Position numbers and translations under genes: made by a program. The notes under the pieces were generated by a model, which saw nothing but the letters and a program-made list of their open reading frames with translations, was not told where the DNA came from and searched no databases. DNA of 64,000 nt from Yersinia pekkanenii (GTDB taxonomy: Bacteria > Pseudomonadota > Gammaproteobacteria > Enterobacterales > Enterobacteriaceae), in assembly GCF_001152565.1 (NCBI RefSeq), contig NZ_CQAZ01000006.1:1-64000 (forward strand), in the 5' to 3' direction. This document shows, piece after piece, positions 51,386 through 59,459 of this stretch; positions within the stretch are counted from its first letter, which is position 1; every line of letters begins with the position of its first letter.

Positions 51386-53053
51386 GTGGCTCAATACGTC
51401 TATTCCATGCATCGCGTCGGCAAAGTAGTTCCGCCGAAACGACATATTCTGAAAAACATCTCCCTGAGTTTCTTCCCTGGGGCCAAAATTGGTGTGCTGG
51501 GCCTTAACGGCTCCGGTAAATCGACCCTATTGCGTATCATGGCGGGTATCGATACCGACATTGAAGGCGAAGCTCGCCCGCAACCGGGCATCAAAATAGG
51601 CTACCTGCCGCAGGAGCCTAAGTTAAACCTTGAGCAAACCGTGCGTGAGTCGGTTGAAGAGGCCGTTGGCGAAGTAAAACGCGCGCTGACCCGTCTGGAC
51701 GAGGTTTACGCCCTGTATGCTGATCCTGATGCTGATTTCGATAAGCTGGCAAAAGAGCAAGGTGAGCTGGAAGCCATTATCCAATCCCATGACGGCCATA
51801 ATCTGGATAACCAATTAGAGCGTGCCGCAGATGCTCTGCGTCTGCCACCATGGGATGCAAAAATTGCCAACCTGTCCGGTGGTGAGCGCCGCCGTGTTGC
51901 TATCTGCCGCCTGCTGCTGGAAAAACCAGACATGCTGCTGCTGGATGAACCTACCAACCACTTGGATGCTGAATCCGTGGCTTGGCTGGAGCGCTTCCTG
52001 CATGATTACGAAGGCACCGTGGTCGCCATCACCCATGACCGTTACTTCCTCGATAACGTGGCGGGTTGGATTCTGGAGCTGGACCGTGGTGAAGGTATTC
52101 CATGGGAAGGTAACTATTCCTCATGGCTGGAGCAGAAAGATGCTCGTTTGGCGCTGGAAGCCTCTTCCGAAGCGGCACGTCGCAAATCCATTCAGAAAGA
52201 GCTGGAATGGGTTCGTCAGAATCCAAAAGGCCGTCAGGCGAAAGGTAAAGCACGTCTGGCCCGCTTTGAAGAGCTTAACAGCGTTGAGTATCAAAAACGT
52301 AATGAAACCAGTGAGTTGTTCATTCCACCTGGCCCACGTTTAGGCGACAAAGTGCTGGAAGTGGAGCATCTAAGCAAATCTTACGGTGACCGTCTGTTGA
52401 TTGACGACCTGACATTTGCGCTGCCAAAAGGGGCAATCGTCGGGATCATCGGGCCAAACGGTGCGGGTAAATCAACCCTCTTCCGCATGCTATCGGGTCA
52501 GGAACAACCGGATTCTGGCACTATCTCACTGGGCGATACCGTGCAATTAGCATCGGTTGATCAGTTCCGTGACAACATGGATAACAGTAAAACTGTCTGG
52601 GAAGAAGTGTCCGGTGGTCAGGACATTATGAAAATCGGTAACTTTGAAATTCCAAGCCGTGCCTACGTAGGCCGCTTCAACTTTAAAGGTATTGATCAAG
52701 GCAAGCGGGTTGGTGAGCTGTCCGGTGGTGAGCGTGGCCGCATTCATTTGGCTAAACTGCTACAGGTTGGCGGCAACATGCTGCTGCTTGATGAACCGAC
52801 CAACGATTTGGACATCGAAACCTTGCGCGCACTGGAAAACGCCTTGCTGGAGTTCCCAGGTTGCGCCATGGTTATTTCCCATGACCGTTGGTTCCTTGAC
52901 CGAATTGCCACCCACATCATCGATTATCAAGATGAAGGTAAAGTGCAGTTCTTCGAAGGTAACTTTACTGAATACGAAGAGTGGAAGAAACGGACTCTGG
53001 GTGCCGAGGCGCTGGAACCACACCGTATCAAGTATAAGAAAATGATCAAGTAA
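51386..53053 (+). CDS. ettA: ABC-F translational factor EttA
   Basis: Energy-sensing translational throttle that binds the ribosomal E site. 555 residues with two ABC domains: Walker A GLNGSGKSTLL (about 45) and GPNGAGKSTLF, signatures LSGGERRRVAICR and LSGGERGRIHLAK, Walker B LLLLDEPTNHLD and LLLLDEPTNDLD, and the helical arm between sheets in the first domain that touches tRNA. Start GTG at 51386 giving MAQYVYSMHRVGKVVPPKR, as in E. coli. A terminator split by a YPAL insertion follows. Confidence 0.98.
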   Translation: MAQYVYSMHRVGKVVPPKRHILKNISLSFFPGAKIGVLGLNGSGKSTLLRIMAGIDTDIEGEARPQPGIKIGYLPQEPKLNLEQTVRESVEEAVGEVKRALTRLDEVYALYADPDADFDKLAKEQGELEAIIQSHDGHNLDNQLERAADALRLPPWDAKIANLSGGERRRVAICRLLLEKPDMLLLDEPTNHLDAESVAWLERFLHDYEGTVVAITHDRYFLDNVAGWILELDRGEGIPWEGNYSSWLEQKDARLALEASSEAARRKSIQKELEWVRQNPKGRQAKGKARLARFEELNSVEYQKRNETSELFIPPGPRLGDKVLEVEHLSKSYGDRLLIDDLTFALPKGAIVGIIGPNGAGKSTLFRMLSGQEQPDSGTISLGDTVQLASVDQFRDNMDNSKTVWEEVSGGQDIMKIGNFEIPSRAYVGRFNFKGIDQGKRVGELSGGERGRIHLAKLLQVGGNMLLLDEPTNDLDIETLRALENALLEFPGCAMVISHDRWFLDRIATHIIDYQDEGKVQFFEGNFTEYEEWKKRTLGAEALEPHRIKYKKMIK

Positions 53054-53060
53054 CAAAAAA

Positions 53061-53080
53061 TGGCCTGCGATTGCAGGCCT
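53061..53080. repeat. Left 20-bp direct repeat (terminator hairpin) beside YPAL
   Basis: Identical to 53211-53230. The unit is a terminator stem (ggcctgc-gatt-gcaggcc); this copy has six A on its left and no T tract on its right. Confidence 0.9.
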
Positions 53081-53210
53081 GAGGTTAATGACAAAGCTGC
53101 TGATAGTTCAGTGAGTGAAGGGTTTACCGCACCTAGGGGCACTCCGGTGGCTCACGCCACTACGACCCCAACGGCACGCTTCCCCTTCATTTGACTTTAT
53201 CAGCAGTCCG
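53081..53210 (+). repeat. YPAL element inserted in the ettA terminator
   Basis: 130 bp from gaggttaatgacaaag to ctttatcagcagtccg, the reverse-complement ends of the carB and ispH copies seen in the plus direction. Flanked by identical 20-bp repeats, the hallmark of target-site duplication. The orientation relative to the upstream gene is the same as in the copies after carB, ispH and folA. Confidence 0.88.
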
Positions 53211-53234
53211 TGGCCTGCGATTGCAGGCCTTTTC
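53211..53234 (+). terminator. ettA terminator, distal copy of the duplicated hairpin
   Basis: The second copy of the 20-bp hairpin, followed by tttt, is the working terminator on the plus strand. RNA reaching it carries the whole YPAL element. Confidence 0.75.
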
Positions 53235-53246
53235 AATCTGGATACT

Positions 53247-53562
53247 TCACTCGGTATCGGCTACTCCGCCCTTCCCCCTCAAGTTTTTCAATACATTCCC
53301 GAGCCAATAAGTCGGCATTATGGCAGCCAAACCGTCAGAACGATCAGAAGTCGGATAACTCTGCTCTGAAGTGATCCCGAGTCGTTTGGCCAATGATGAA
53401 CGCACCGATCTGATATTAAGTTGTTGGTTTTCTATTTTTGATGAAGCGACAATATTGGCCAATAATATATCTAAGGTTTTCGAGGCGTGTTCGGCAGAGG
53501 TATTCCCCCGATTTCCCCCATGATTGTTTATCTCAAACGAGCACCGCAGTGAGGGTTCAGCT
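53247..53562 (-). pseudogene. Remnant of a Fic-family protein gene
   Basis: A minus-strand open stretch without start codon, about 100 codons, that translates as SKTLDILLANIVASSKIENQ, then QLNIRSVRSSLAKRLG and DRSDGLAAIM. This resembles the DUF4172 helical domain before the Fic core in AMPylator-family proteins (pattern: VRSS-AKRLG and IEGE-like IENQ). Similarity stops near 53316, and the remaining 22 codons look unrelated. Neither the N-terminus nor the HPFxxGNGR catalytic motif is present, so it cannot be active. Confidence 0.55.
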
Positions 53563-53625
53563 TATCACTGCAACCCGATAGGTCTACACTCATCGCATAC
53601 GCTAAACAGGAGCAGGAATATCATC

Positions 53626-54637
53626 ATGTCGATAAAAGCCATCGCCGTAAACCCGCAACAACCCGCAACAACCCGCCGATTTTATTGAAATCACGTTAGA
53701 TTTACTCACCCCCGGCCCATTTGATTTGCTGGTTGAAGTCAAAGCCGCCTCCGTTAACCCGGTCGATACCAAAGTGCATGGTGGCTTGCAGAAGAATGGC
53801 CTACAACAGCCGCGTATTCTGGGTTGGGATGCCGCAGGCATAGTGGTGAGCGTCGGCGAGCAAGTCACTGGTTTTCACGCGGGTGATGAAGTCTGGTATG
53901 CCGGGGATATCACCCGTCCAGGCAGCAATGCCAGCCAACAGTTGGTTGATGCCCGTATCGCCGCCCACAAGCCGCGCTCATTCAACTGGGCGCAGGCTGC
54001 CGCCCTGCCATTAACCGCTATCACCGCATGGGAAGCCCTGTTCGAACATTTGAAAATCCAGCAAGCCAGTGCGGGTCAGAGTCTATTGATCATTGGCGGC
54101 GCAGGAGGTGTGGGGTCATTAGCAATACCGCTGGCGGCATTACGTAGCCCGGTAACCGTAATTGCAACCGCATCACGCCCAGGATCTGCCGCCTGGTGCC
54201 GTGAACGGGGTGCCGATTTGACCCTGGACTACCGTGACCTGAAAGCAGAGTTAGCAAAAGAAGGTATCTATAAAGTTGATTACATTCTTTGCCTGAATGA
54301 TACCGACGGCCACTGGCCCGCTATCAGCGAGTTAATCGCCCCGCGGGGGCACATTTGCACCCTCGTTGAGAATGAAAAACCCTTGGATCAGAATCAGCTA
54401 GAACTGAAAAGTGCGGCCCTGCATTGGGAGTTTATGTTCACTCGCAGCATGTTCTCCACGCCAGATATTGCCCAGCAAGGGGAAATTTTAAAACAAGTGA
54501 GCCAGCTAGTGGATGAGGGCAAACTGCCAGGAACCTTGAGCGAGACATTGCACGGTCTGACGGTGGAGAACCTGCAAGCAGCCCACAAACTCGTCGCAGG
54601 CGGGCATATGCAGGGTAAAGTGGTTATTGCCTACTAA
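53626..54637 (+). pseudogene. Zinc-type alcohol dehydrogenase-like gene, frameshifted
   Basis: Medium-chain dehydrogenase/quinone oxidoreductase family, about 334 residues if intact. The ATG at 53626 (ggagc-like site upstream) reads MSIKAIAVNPQQPATTRRFY and stops at 53686-53688. The +1 frame goes on as PADFIEITLDLL and then matches the family to the end: VKAASVNPVDTKVHGG, GWDAAGIVVSVGEQV, IGGAGGVGSLAIPLA (NADPH site). The shift is caused by a 10-bp tandem duplication (acccgcaaca at 53651-53660 and 53661-53670); removing one copy restores one frame. An internal TTG at 53726 could yield a truncated 303-residue product. Stop overlaps that of nadR. Confidence 0.85.
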
Positions 54638-55917
54638 CATCTACTCTCCCGCGCGTCAGCCAATACTGAAGGGCGAGCCAGTCTTTGCAGGTCGGCGGCC
54701 AATAGCTGTTGTACCAGTTCAACGCAGCGTAGGAAACGCGCATCGTAGTCGGCCGATTCGACATGAACGTATTCGATATTATTATTGCGCAGCATCTGCT
54801 CCAGTAGTTGCTGGAAAGATTTGCGCTCACGCTCACTGCCAAGGCTGCGCAAGCCATCGGCGACCCACGGGGTGTTATTTTCCAGCAAGATAACCAGATC
54901 AAAACGGTATTCATCAATCAGCGCCTGCACAAACGGGTGCTCGCGTCCTTCATATTTCTTACAAAAGGCCTGCGTGGTTACAAAGTCGGTATCAATAAAC
55001 GCCACTTTATTAGCGTATTTCACCGCAAAATCCACGTACTGTGCCTGCCCCAGCGCAATCTTGTCATAATCTGAATATTGCAACGCCATTTCATCACCAC
55101 CCAAATGAGAAAAGACATAATCACGGCCATATTCCCATGCACTGGTGGTATTGAAAATATTGGCTAACTTATTGACTAACGTCGATTTCCCGCTGGACTC
55201 ACCGCCCAAAATCGCCACCGTGCGCACAAAAAATGGCTTCACTTCCGTCGGGATATAATCCCAATATCGGAAAGGATCGCGGCGGATCTGGCGACCACTG
55301 ATATTCATAAATGAGCGCTGCGGGTCGATCAGGATGGTTTCGATGCCAAATTGCTCTTGGTAATGTGGCGCATCCTGACTTTCGCTGGAGTAAATAAAGT
55401 TCGGGGCAATCCCCTTTTCATTCATAAAGTTTTTGACGCCATGACTCCAGACGTCCCAACCATGGGGATACGGCTCAATACCGTGCTCATCAAATGAATG
55501 AATATGGATATTTTTCTGATATTTAAAGGTTTGTAGCAACCAGCGTAAACGGTCGCTGACTGTTGGTTGCTGTGACATAGAACTGTTTTCGAACAGTTCG
55601 CGATCACGGGGTTCATCGTAACAAAGAATGATATGCAGCTCATCGACCTGACTGCAGGCGCGCTGGATTAAATAGATATGGCCGGTATGCAACGGGTAAA
55701 ATTTACCAAACACCACGCCGACTTTTTTCTCGCGACGAGGGAATTCCAAGCCAAGAAAACGGTGCAGTGCTTCAAGCTTTTGTGCACTGGGGCTTTTAAT
55801 TTTGTCGTTGAGTAGCTGGCTTAAATACCCTTTGGTCATGCCGCTGGCTTCGGCCACCTGCTGTAAAGTACAGCCCTTTTGTTTAATTGCTGTTTTGAGA
55901 TAATCAAACTGCAGCAT
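54634..55917 (-). CDS. nadR: NAD regulator and salvage enzyme NadR
   Basis: Trifunctional: NAD-responsive repressor, NMN adenylyltransferase and nicotinamide-riboside kinase. 427 residues (E. coli 410): N-terminal helix-turn-helix (CTLQQVAEASGMTKGYLSQL), adenylyltransferase domain with GKFYPLHTGHIYLI, and kinase domain with Walker A GGESSGKSTLVNK. The C-terminus is longer than in E. coli and less conserved. AAGGAGG ribosome-binding site; a perfect NadR box directly abuts it. Converges with the broken dehydrogenase gene by 4 bases. Confidence 0.96.
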   Translation of the reverse strand: MLQFDYLKTAIKQKGCTLQQVAEASGMTKGYLSQLLNDKIKSPSAQKLEALHRFLGLEFPRREKKVGVVFGKFYPLHTGHIYLIQRACSQVDELHIILCYDEPRDRELFENSSMSQQPTVSDRLRWLLQTFKYQKNIHIHSFDEHGIEPYPHGWDVWSHGVKNFMNEKGIAPNFIYSSESQDAPHYQEQFGIETILIDPQRSFMNISGRQIRRDPFRYWDYIPTEVKPFFVRTVAILGGESSGKSTLVNKLANIFNTTSAWEYGRDYVFSHLGGDEMALQYSDYDKIALGQAQYVDFAVKYANKVAFIDTDFVTTQAFCKKYEGREHPFVQALIDEYRFDLVILLENNTPWVADGLRSLGSERERKSFQQLLEQMLRNNNIEYVHVESADYDARFLRCVELVQQLLAADLQRLARPSVLADARESRC

Positions 55918-55927
55918 ACCGCCTCCT

Positions 55928-55945
55928 TGTTTAGTGCACTAAACA
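55928..55945. promoter_or_regulatory. NadR box at the nadR ribosome-binding site
   Basis: tgtttagtgcactaaaca is a perfect 18-bp palindrome fitting the enterobacterial NadR operator TGTTTA-N6-TAAACA. Its end coincides with the first base of the nadR Shine-Dalgarno sequence, pointing to autorepression. Confidence 0.8.
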
Positions 55946-55997
55946 AAAATAACACAGTATGCTGCGAGATGAACACGACTTTATGTGTTATTCGTTG

Positions 55998-57380
55998 CTA
56001 CAAATCCTCTAATACCGCCAACGCATCGGCCAGTTTTTTCACGCCGAAAACCTGCATGTTGGGCAGCGGTTTTTTCGGCATATTGGCATAAGGCACGATA
56101 GCGCGTTTAAAACCGTGCTTGGCGGCTTCGGAAATGCGCTCCTGGCCACTTGGCACCGGCCGAATTTCACCGGCCAGCCCGACTTCACCGAACACGACCA
56201 AATCTTGCGGTAACGGGCGATCACGCAAGCTGGACACCAGCGACATCAGCAAGGCCAGATCAGCACTGGTTTCTGTCACTTTTACACCGCCGACCACATT
56301 AACGAACACGTCCTGATCCGACATCTGCAAACCACCGTGGCGGTGCAAGACTGCCAGCAAAATTGCCAGGCGGTTTTGCTCCAGCCCAACCGCCACCCGG
56401 CGTGGGTTAGCCATCATGGAGTGATCCACTAACGCCTGAATCTCTACCAGCAGCGGGCGGGTCCCTTCCCACACCACCATCACTGAGCTGCCCGCAGTCA
56501 CTTCATCACCACGGCTCAGGAAAATAGCGGACGGATTACTGACTTCCCGCAGACCTTGTTCGGTCATGGCAAATACGCCTAATTCATTGACCGCACCAAA
56601 GCGGTTTTTGTGGCTGCGTAGGGTTCGGAAACGTGAGTCTCCGTCACCATCGAGCATCACCGAACAGTCGATACAGTGCTCTAATACCTTCGGCCCCGCC
56701 AGCGAACCATCTTTGGTCACGTGGCCCACCATCACAATAGCGACCCCACGGGTTTTGGCAAAACGGGTGAGATAGGCGGCGGTTTCACGCACTTGTGCCA
56801 CGCTGCCTGGCGACGATTGGATATCCGCCATATGCATCACCTGAATAGAGTCGATCACCATCAGCCGTGGTTGTTCTTGCTCGGCAATCAGGCAGATCTG
56901 CTCGATGCTGGTTTCCGACAACATATTCAGGCCCGCAGTGGGTAGCCCCAAGCGATGCGCGCGCATTGCCACCTGCTGCAACGACTCTTCGCCAGTGACA
57001 TACAGGGTTTTCATGTTTTCAGACAGCTTGCAGAGGGTTTGCAGCAGCAAGGTACTTTTACCCGCGCCGGGATTACCGCCAATCAGAATCGCGCTGCCCG
57101 GTACCACACCCCCCCCCAGCACCCGATCGAACTCAAGGAAGCCGGTTGAGAAGCGCGGCTGTTCGTCCAGACTGATATCTGACAGTTTTTGTACCCGGCT
57201 GACCCCCGCGTCACCCGCATAACCACCAAAACGCTCAGTACGAGATGATGAAGATACCGCCGCCAGCCTAACCTCAGTAATGGTATTCCAGGCATTACAG
57301 GCGCTACACTGCCCCTGCCAGCGCGGATAATCTGCACCACATTCATTACAAACAAATGCCCGTTTTGGCGCTTTAGCCAC
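55998..57380 (-). CDS. radA: DNA repair protein RadA/Sms
   Basis: RecA-like branch-migration helicase for recombination intermediates. 460 residues (E. coli 460): zinc finger CNECGADYPRWQGQCSACN at the N-terminus, Walker A GGNPGAGKSTLL near 98, the RadA-specific KNRFG motif (about 257) and a C-terminal Lon-protease-like domain. Between serB and nadR as in E. coli, about 80 bases before nadR and with an ERIC between it and serB. Confidence 0.97.
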   Translation of the reverse strand: MAKAPKRAFVCNECGADYPRWQGQCSACNAWNTITEVRLAAVSSSSRTERFGGYAGDAGVSRVQKLSDISLDEQPRFSTGFLEFDRVLGGGVVPGSAILIGGNPGAGKSTLLLQTLCKLSENMKTLYVTGEESLQQVAMRAHRLGLPTAGLNMLSETSIEQICLIAEQEQPRLMVIDSIQVMHMADIQSSPGSVAQVRETAAYLTRFAKTRGVAIVMVGHVTKDGSLAGPKVLEHCIDCSVMLDGDGDSRFRTLRSHKNRFGAVNELGVFAMTEQGLREVSNPSAIFLSRGDEVTAGSSVMVVWEGTRPLLVEIQALVDHSMMANPRRVAVGLEQNRLAILLAVLHRHGGLQMSDQDVFVNVVGGVKVTETSADLALLMSLVSSLRDRPLPQDLVVFGEVGLAGEIRPVPSGQERISEAAKHGFKRAIVPYANMPKKPLPNMQVFGVKKLADALAVLEDL

Positions 57381-57415
57381 GTTTCACCTCAATTTAATTA
57401 GCTCACACCTGCCAG

Positions 57416-57494
57416 CATCCCCAAAGACATTGGTGCTACAGCCAGGCAGCAAGCGAACGCCGCTAACAACGCGGTAGTGCCAAGGACGAAGGGG
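57416..57494. repeat. Short ERIC element between serB and radA
   Basis: About 78 bases: ccccaaagacattggtgcta on the left and cggtagtgccaaggacgaag on the right with the usual central block missing. Short internally deleted ERICs are a known class in yersiniae. It abuts the serB stop at 57496. Confidence 0.8.
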
Positions 57495-57495
57495 A

Positions 57496-58473
57496 TTAGC
57501 GTTCTTCGCGTTTTAAGCTACCCGTCAGGATACACAGCACACTCAGCAAATCACCATGGCGGATAGCCACTTTCGCTCTAGCGTAAACCTTGGGCTTAGC
57601 ATGGAAAGCCAAACCTAGCCCGGCGGCTTGCATCATTTTCAGGTCATTGGCACCATCGCCGATAGCCACGGTTTGAGCTATCGGGATATTCAGTTTTTCA
57701 GCCAGTTTGATCAAAGTGTCAGCTTTGTACTGAGCATCGACAATGGGCCCCAACACTTTGCCTGTCAGCTTACCCTCTTTGATTTCAAGCTCATTGGCCG
57801 CGACGTCTACCAGTCGCAATTTGTCGCGCAGGTACTCGGCATAATAAGTGAAACCACCAGAGGCAATAGCCACATGCCAATCCAACGCGTGAAGCTTATG
57901 AACCAGACTGGTCAGCCCCGGCATCAATGGCAATTGGTCACGGACTTGTTTTAGGATATTGGCATCGGCCCCTTTCAGGGTAGCAACCCGTTGACGCAGA
58001 CTGGTCGCAAAATCCAGCTCACCCTGCATGGCGCGCTCTGTCACTGCCGCCACTTCTTCTCCCACGCCGGCCAGCTTGGCAATTTCATCGATACATTCGA
58101 TTTGGATGGCGGTGGAATCCATGTCCATCACCAACAGGCCAGGGGTACGCAAATGGGGGATCGCCCCCAATGGCGCAACATCAAGGCCGCTTTCATCTGC
58201 CAGCGTTTTGATCCGTGGCGTCAGGCTGCCTGCCAGACGGATCACCCGATAATCTTCCACACACCAGGCGGAAACAATGACCATTGCGGCACCCAGTTGG
58301 CGTTGGAAATCGGTAATACGCTTTTTATCCAGTTCCCTGCCGTACAACAGCCAACCAGTATGACCGGCACGATAATCCAGCGGCATGACTTCATCGCCAC
58401 TGAGTGAAAGTGGCAGACCCGGCCATTGATAGATCTCCGAAGGCAGATCGCAATAGGTCAGACTATTAGACAT
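57496..58473 (-). CDS. serB: Phosphoserine phosphatase
   Basis: Last step of serine synthesis; HAD-family phosphatase. 325 residues (E. coli 322). N-terminal ACT-like region, then the nucleophile motif VMDMDSTAIQIECIDE near residue 115, SGGFTYYAEYL, and VAIGDGANDLKMMQAAGLG with the metal-binding Asp. Divergent from smp. The C-terminal LTGSLKREER precedes an ERIC element. Confidence 0.97.
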   Translation of the reverse strand: MSNSLTYCDLPSEIYQWPGLPLSLSGDEVMPLDYRAGHTGWLLYGRELDKKRITDFQRQLGAAMVIVSAWCVEDYRVIRLAGSLTPRIKTLADESGLDVAPLGAIPHLRTPGLLVMDMDSTAIQIECIDEIAKLAGVGEEVAAVTERAMQGELDFATSLRQRVATLKGADANILKQVRDQLPLMPGLTSLVHKLHALDWHVAIASGGFTYYAEYLRDKLRLVDVAANELEIKEGKLTGKVLGPIVDAQYKADTLIKLAEKLNIPIAQTVAIGDGANDLKMMQAAGLGLAFHAKPKVYARAKVAIRHGDLLSVLCILTGSLKREER

Positions 58474-58584
58474 GAATTATTCCTGTAGAAAACTGGGTAA
58501 AGGCAAGACAAAAGGACGCATCAAGCTATCCTATCGCCCTTGCTTCTGGCAACATAAAGTCACCGATTCTTGCAAGGAACCCGC

Positions 58585-59277
58585 ATGGCCAAGGCTAAAT
58601 TAAAATTCCGATTGCACCGTACTGCTATTGTTTTGATTTGCCTGGCATTATTGGTGTTGCTTATGCAAGGTGCATCCTATTTTAGCCTCAGTCATCAGCT
58701 AGCCCGTTCGGAACAAGTTGAAGAACTGGCAAAAACACTGGCGAAACAAGTCACTTTCAGCCTGTCACCTATCATGGACAGTGGCGATGATGATATCGAT
58801 AGCCAAAAAGTCGATGAAATTCTCCAGCAACTGACACAATCCAGCCGCATATTGGATGCCAGCGTCTATCAGATTGATGGCACGCTGGTCGCCGCCGCCG
58901 GAGAGAACGTCAAAGTACGTGATCGACTGGCATTAGATGGTAAACGCCCCGGCAGTTATTTCAATCACCAGATTGTCGAACTGATCCCCGGAAAAAGCGG
59001 GCCAAGTGGATTTCTGCGGATGACACTGGATACTCATGTGCTGGCGACAGAATCCAAGCAAGTGGATAATACCACCAATTTGCTGCGTCTGATGATACTG
59101 GTCGCGCTGGCGGTGGGGATCATTCTGGCTCGCACCCTGTTGCAAGGCCGCCGCAGTCGCTGGCAGCAATCACCCTATCTGCTGACCGCCAATACCCCGG
59201 TCAAAGAAGATGAGAGTGAAGATGATGCGGCAGAGCCGCCTACCACTCAGGCAGATAGCAAGCCAGGGGATAAATAG
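58585..59277 (+). CDS. smp: Membrane protein Smp/YtjB
   Basis: Inner-membrane protein of unknown function, always divergent from serB in enterobacteria. 230 residues: TM1 about 11-35 (IVLICLALLVLLMQGASYF), a periplasmic domain of about 130 residues, TM2 about 165-185, then a charged C-terminal tail rich in Glu and Asp. LDGKRPGSYFNHQIVE and VDNTTNLLRLM are conserved with E. coli YtjB. Start at the ATG at 58585 with aagga upstream; a TTG at 58570 is less likely. The stop codon lies in a 32-bp tandem duplication. Confidence 0.9.
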   Translation: MAKAKLKFRLHRTAIVLICLALLVLLMQGASYFSLSHQLARSEQVEELAKTLAKQVTFSLSPIMDSGDDDIDSQKVDEILQQLTQSSRILDASVYQIDGTLVAAAGENVKVRDRLALDGKRPGSYFNHQIVELIPGKSGPSGFLRMTLDTHVLATESKQVDNTTNLLRLMILVALAVGIILARTLLQGRRSRWQQSPYLLTANTPVKEDESEDDAAEPPTTQADSKPGDK

Positions 59278-59332
59278 CCTGCGGCGTCAAGGGCGCAGAG
59301 GATAAATAGCCTGCGGCGTCAAGGGCGCAGAG
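59269..59332. repeat. 32-bp tandem duplication over the smp stop codon
   Basis: The 32-base unit beginning gataaatagcctgcggcgtc occurs at 59269-59300 and exactly again at 59301-59332. It carries the smp stop codon and a piece of ERIC right terminus (ctgcggcgtcaagggcgcag), also present at 59434-59453. Confidence 0.9.
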
Positions 59333-59459
59333 GATCCTCAAAGCCATTGGTGTTGCAGCAAGGCAGCAAACAAGTGAGTCCCGATGAGCTGACTCAAGTC
59401 AGTGATTCGGGTAAACGAGAGCCGCTAACAAAGCTGCGGCGTCAAGGGCGCAGAGGATT
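59333..59459. repeat. ERIC element between smp and yjjJ
   Basis: Full-length ERIC: gccattggtgttgcagcaag, core gatgagctgactcaagtcag, tgattcgggtaaacgagagc and right end ctgcggcgtcaagggcgcag. It fills the space between two convergent stops; the yjjJ stop (59458-59460) lies at its right end. Confidence 0.85.

Noticed and set aside
53115-53369. Plus-strand open frame of 84 codons after ettA
   Set aside because: Runs through the YPAL element and the terminator copy; similar frames appear in other YPAL copies.
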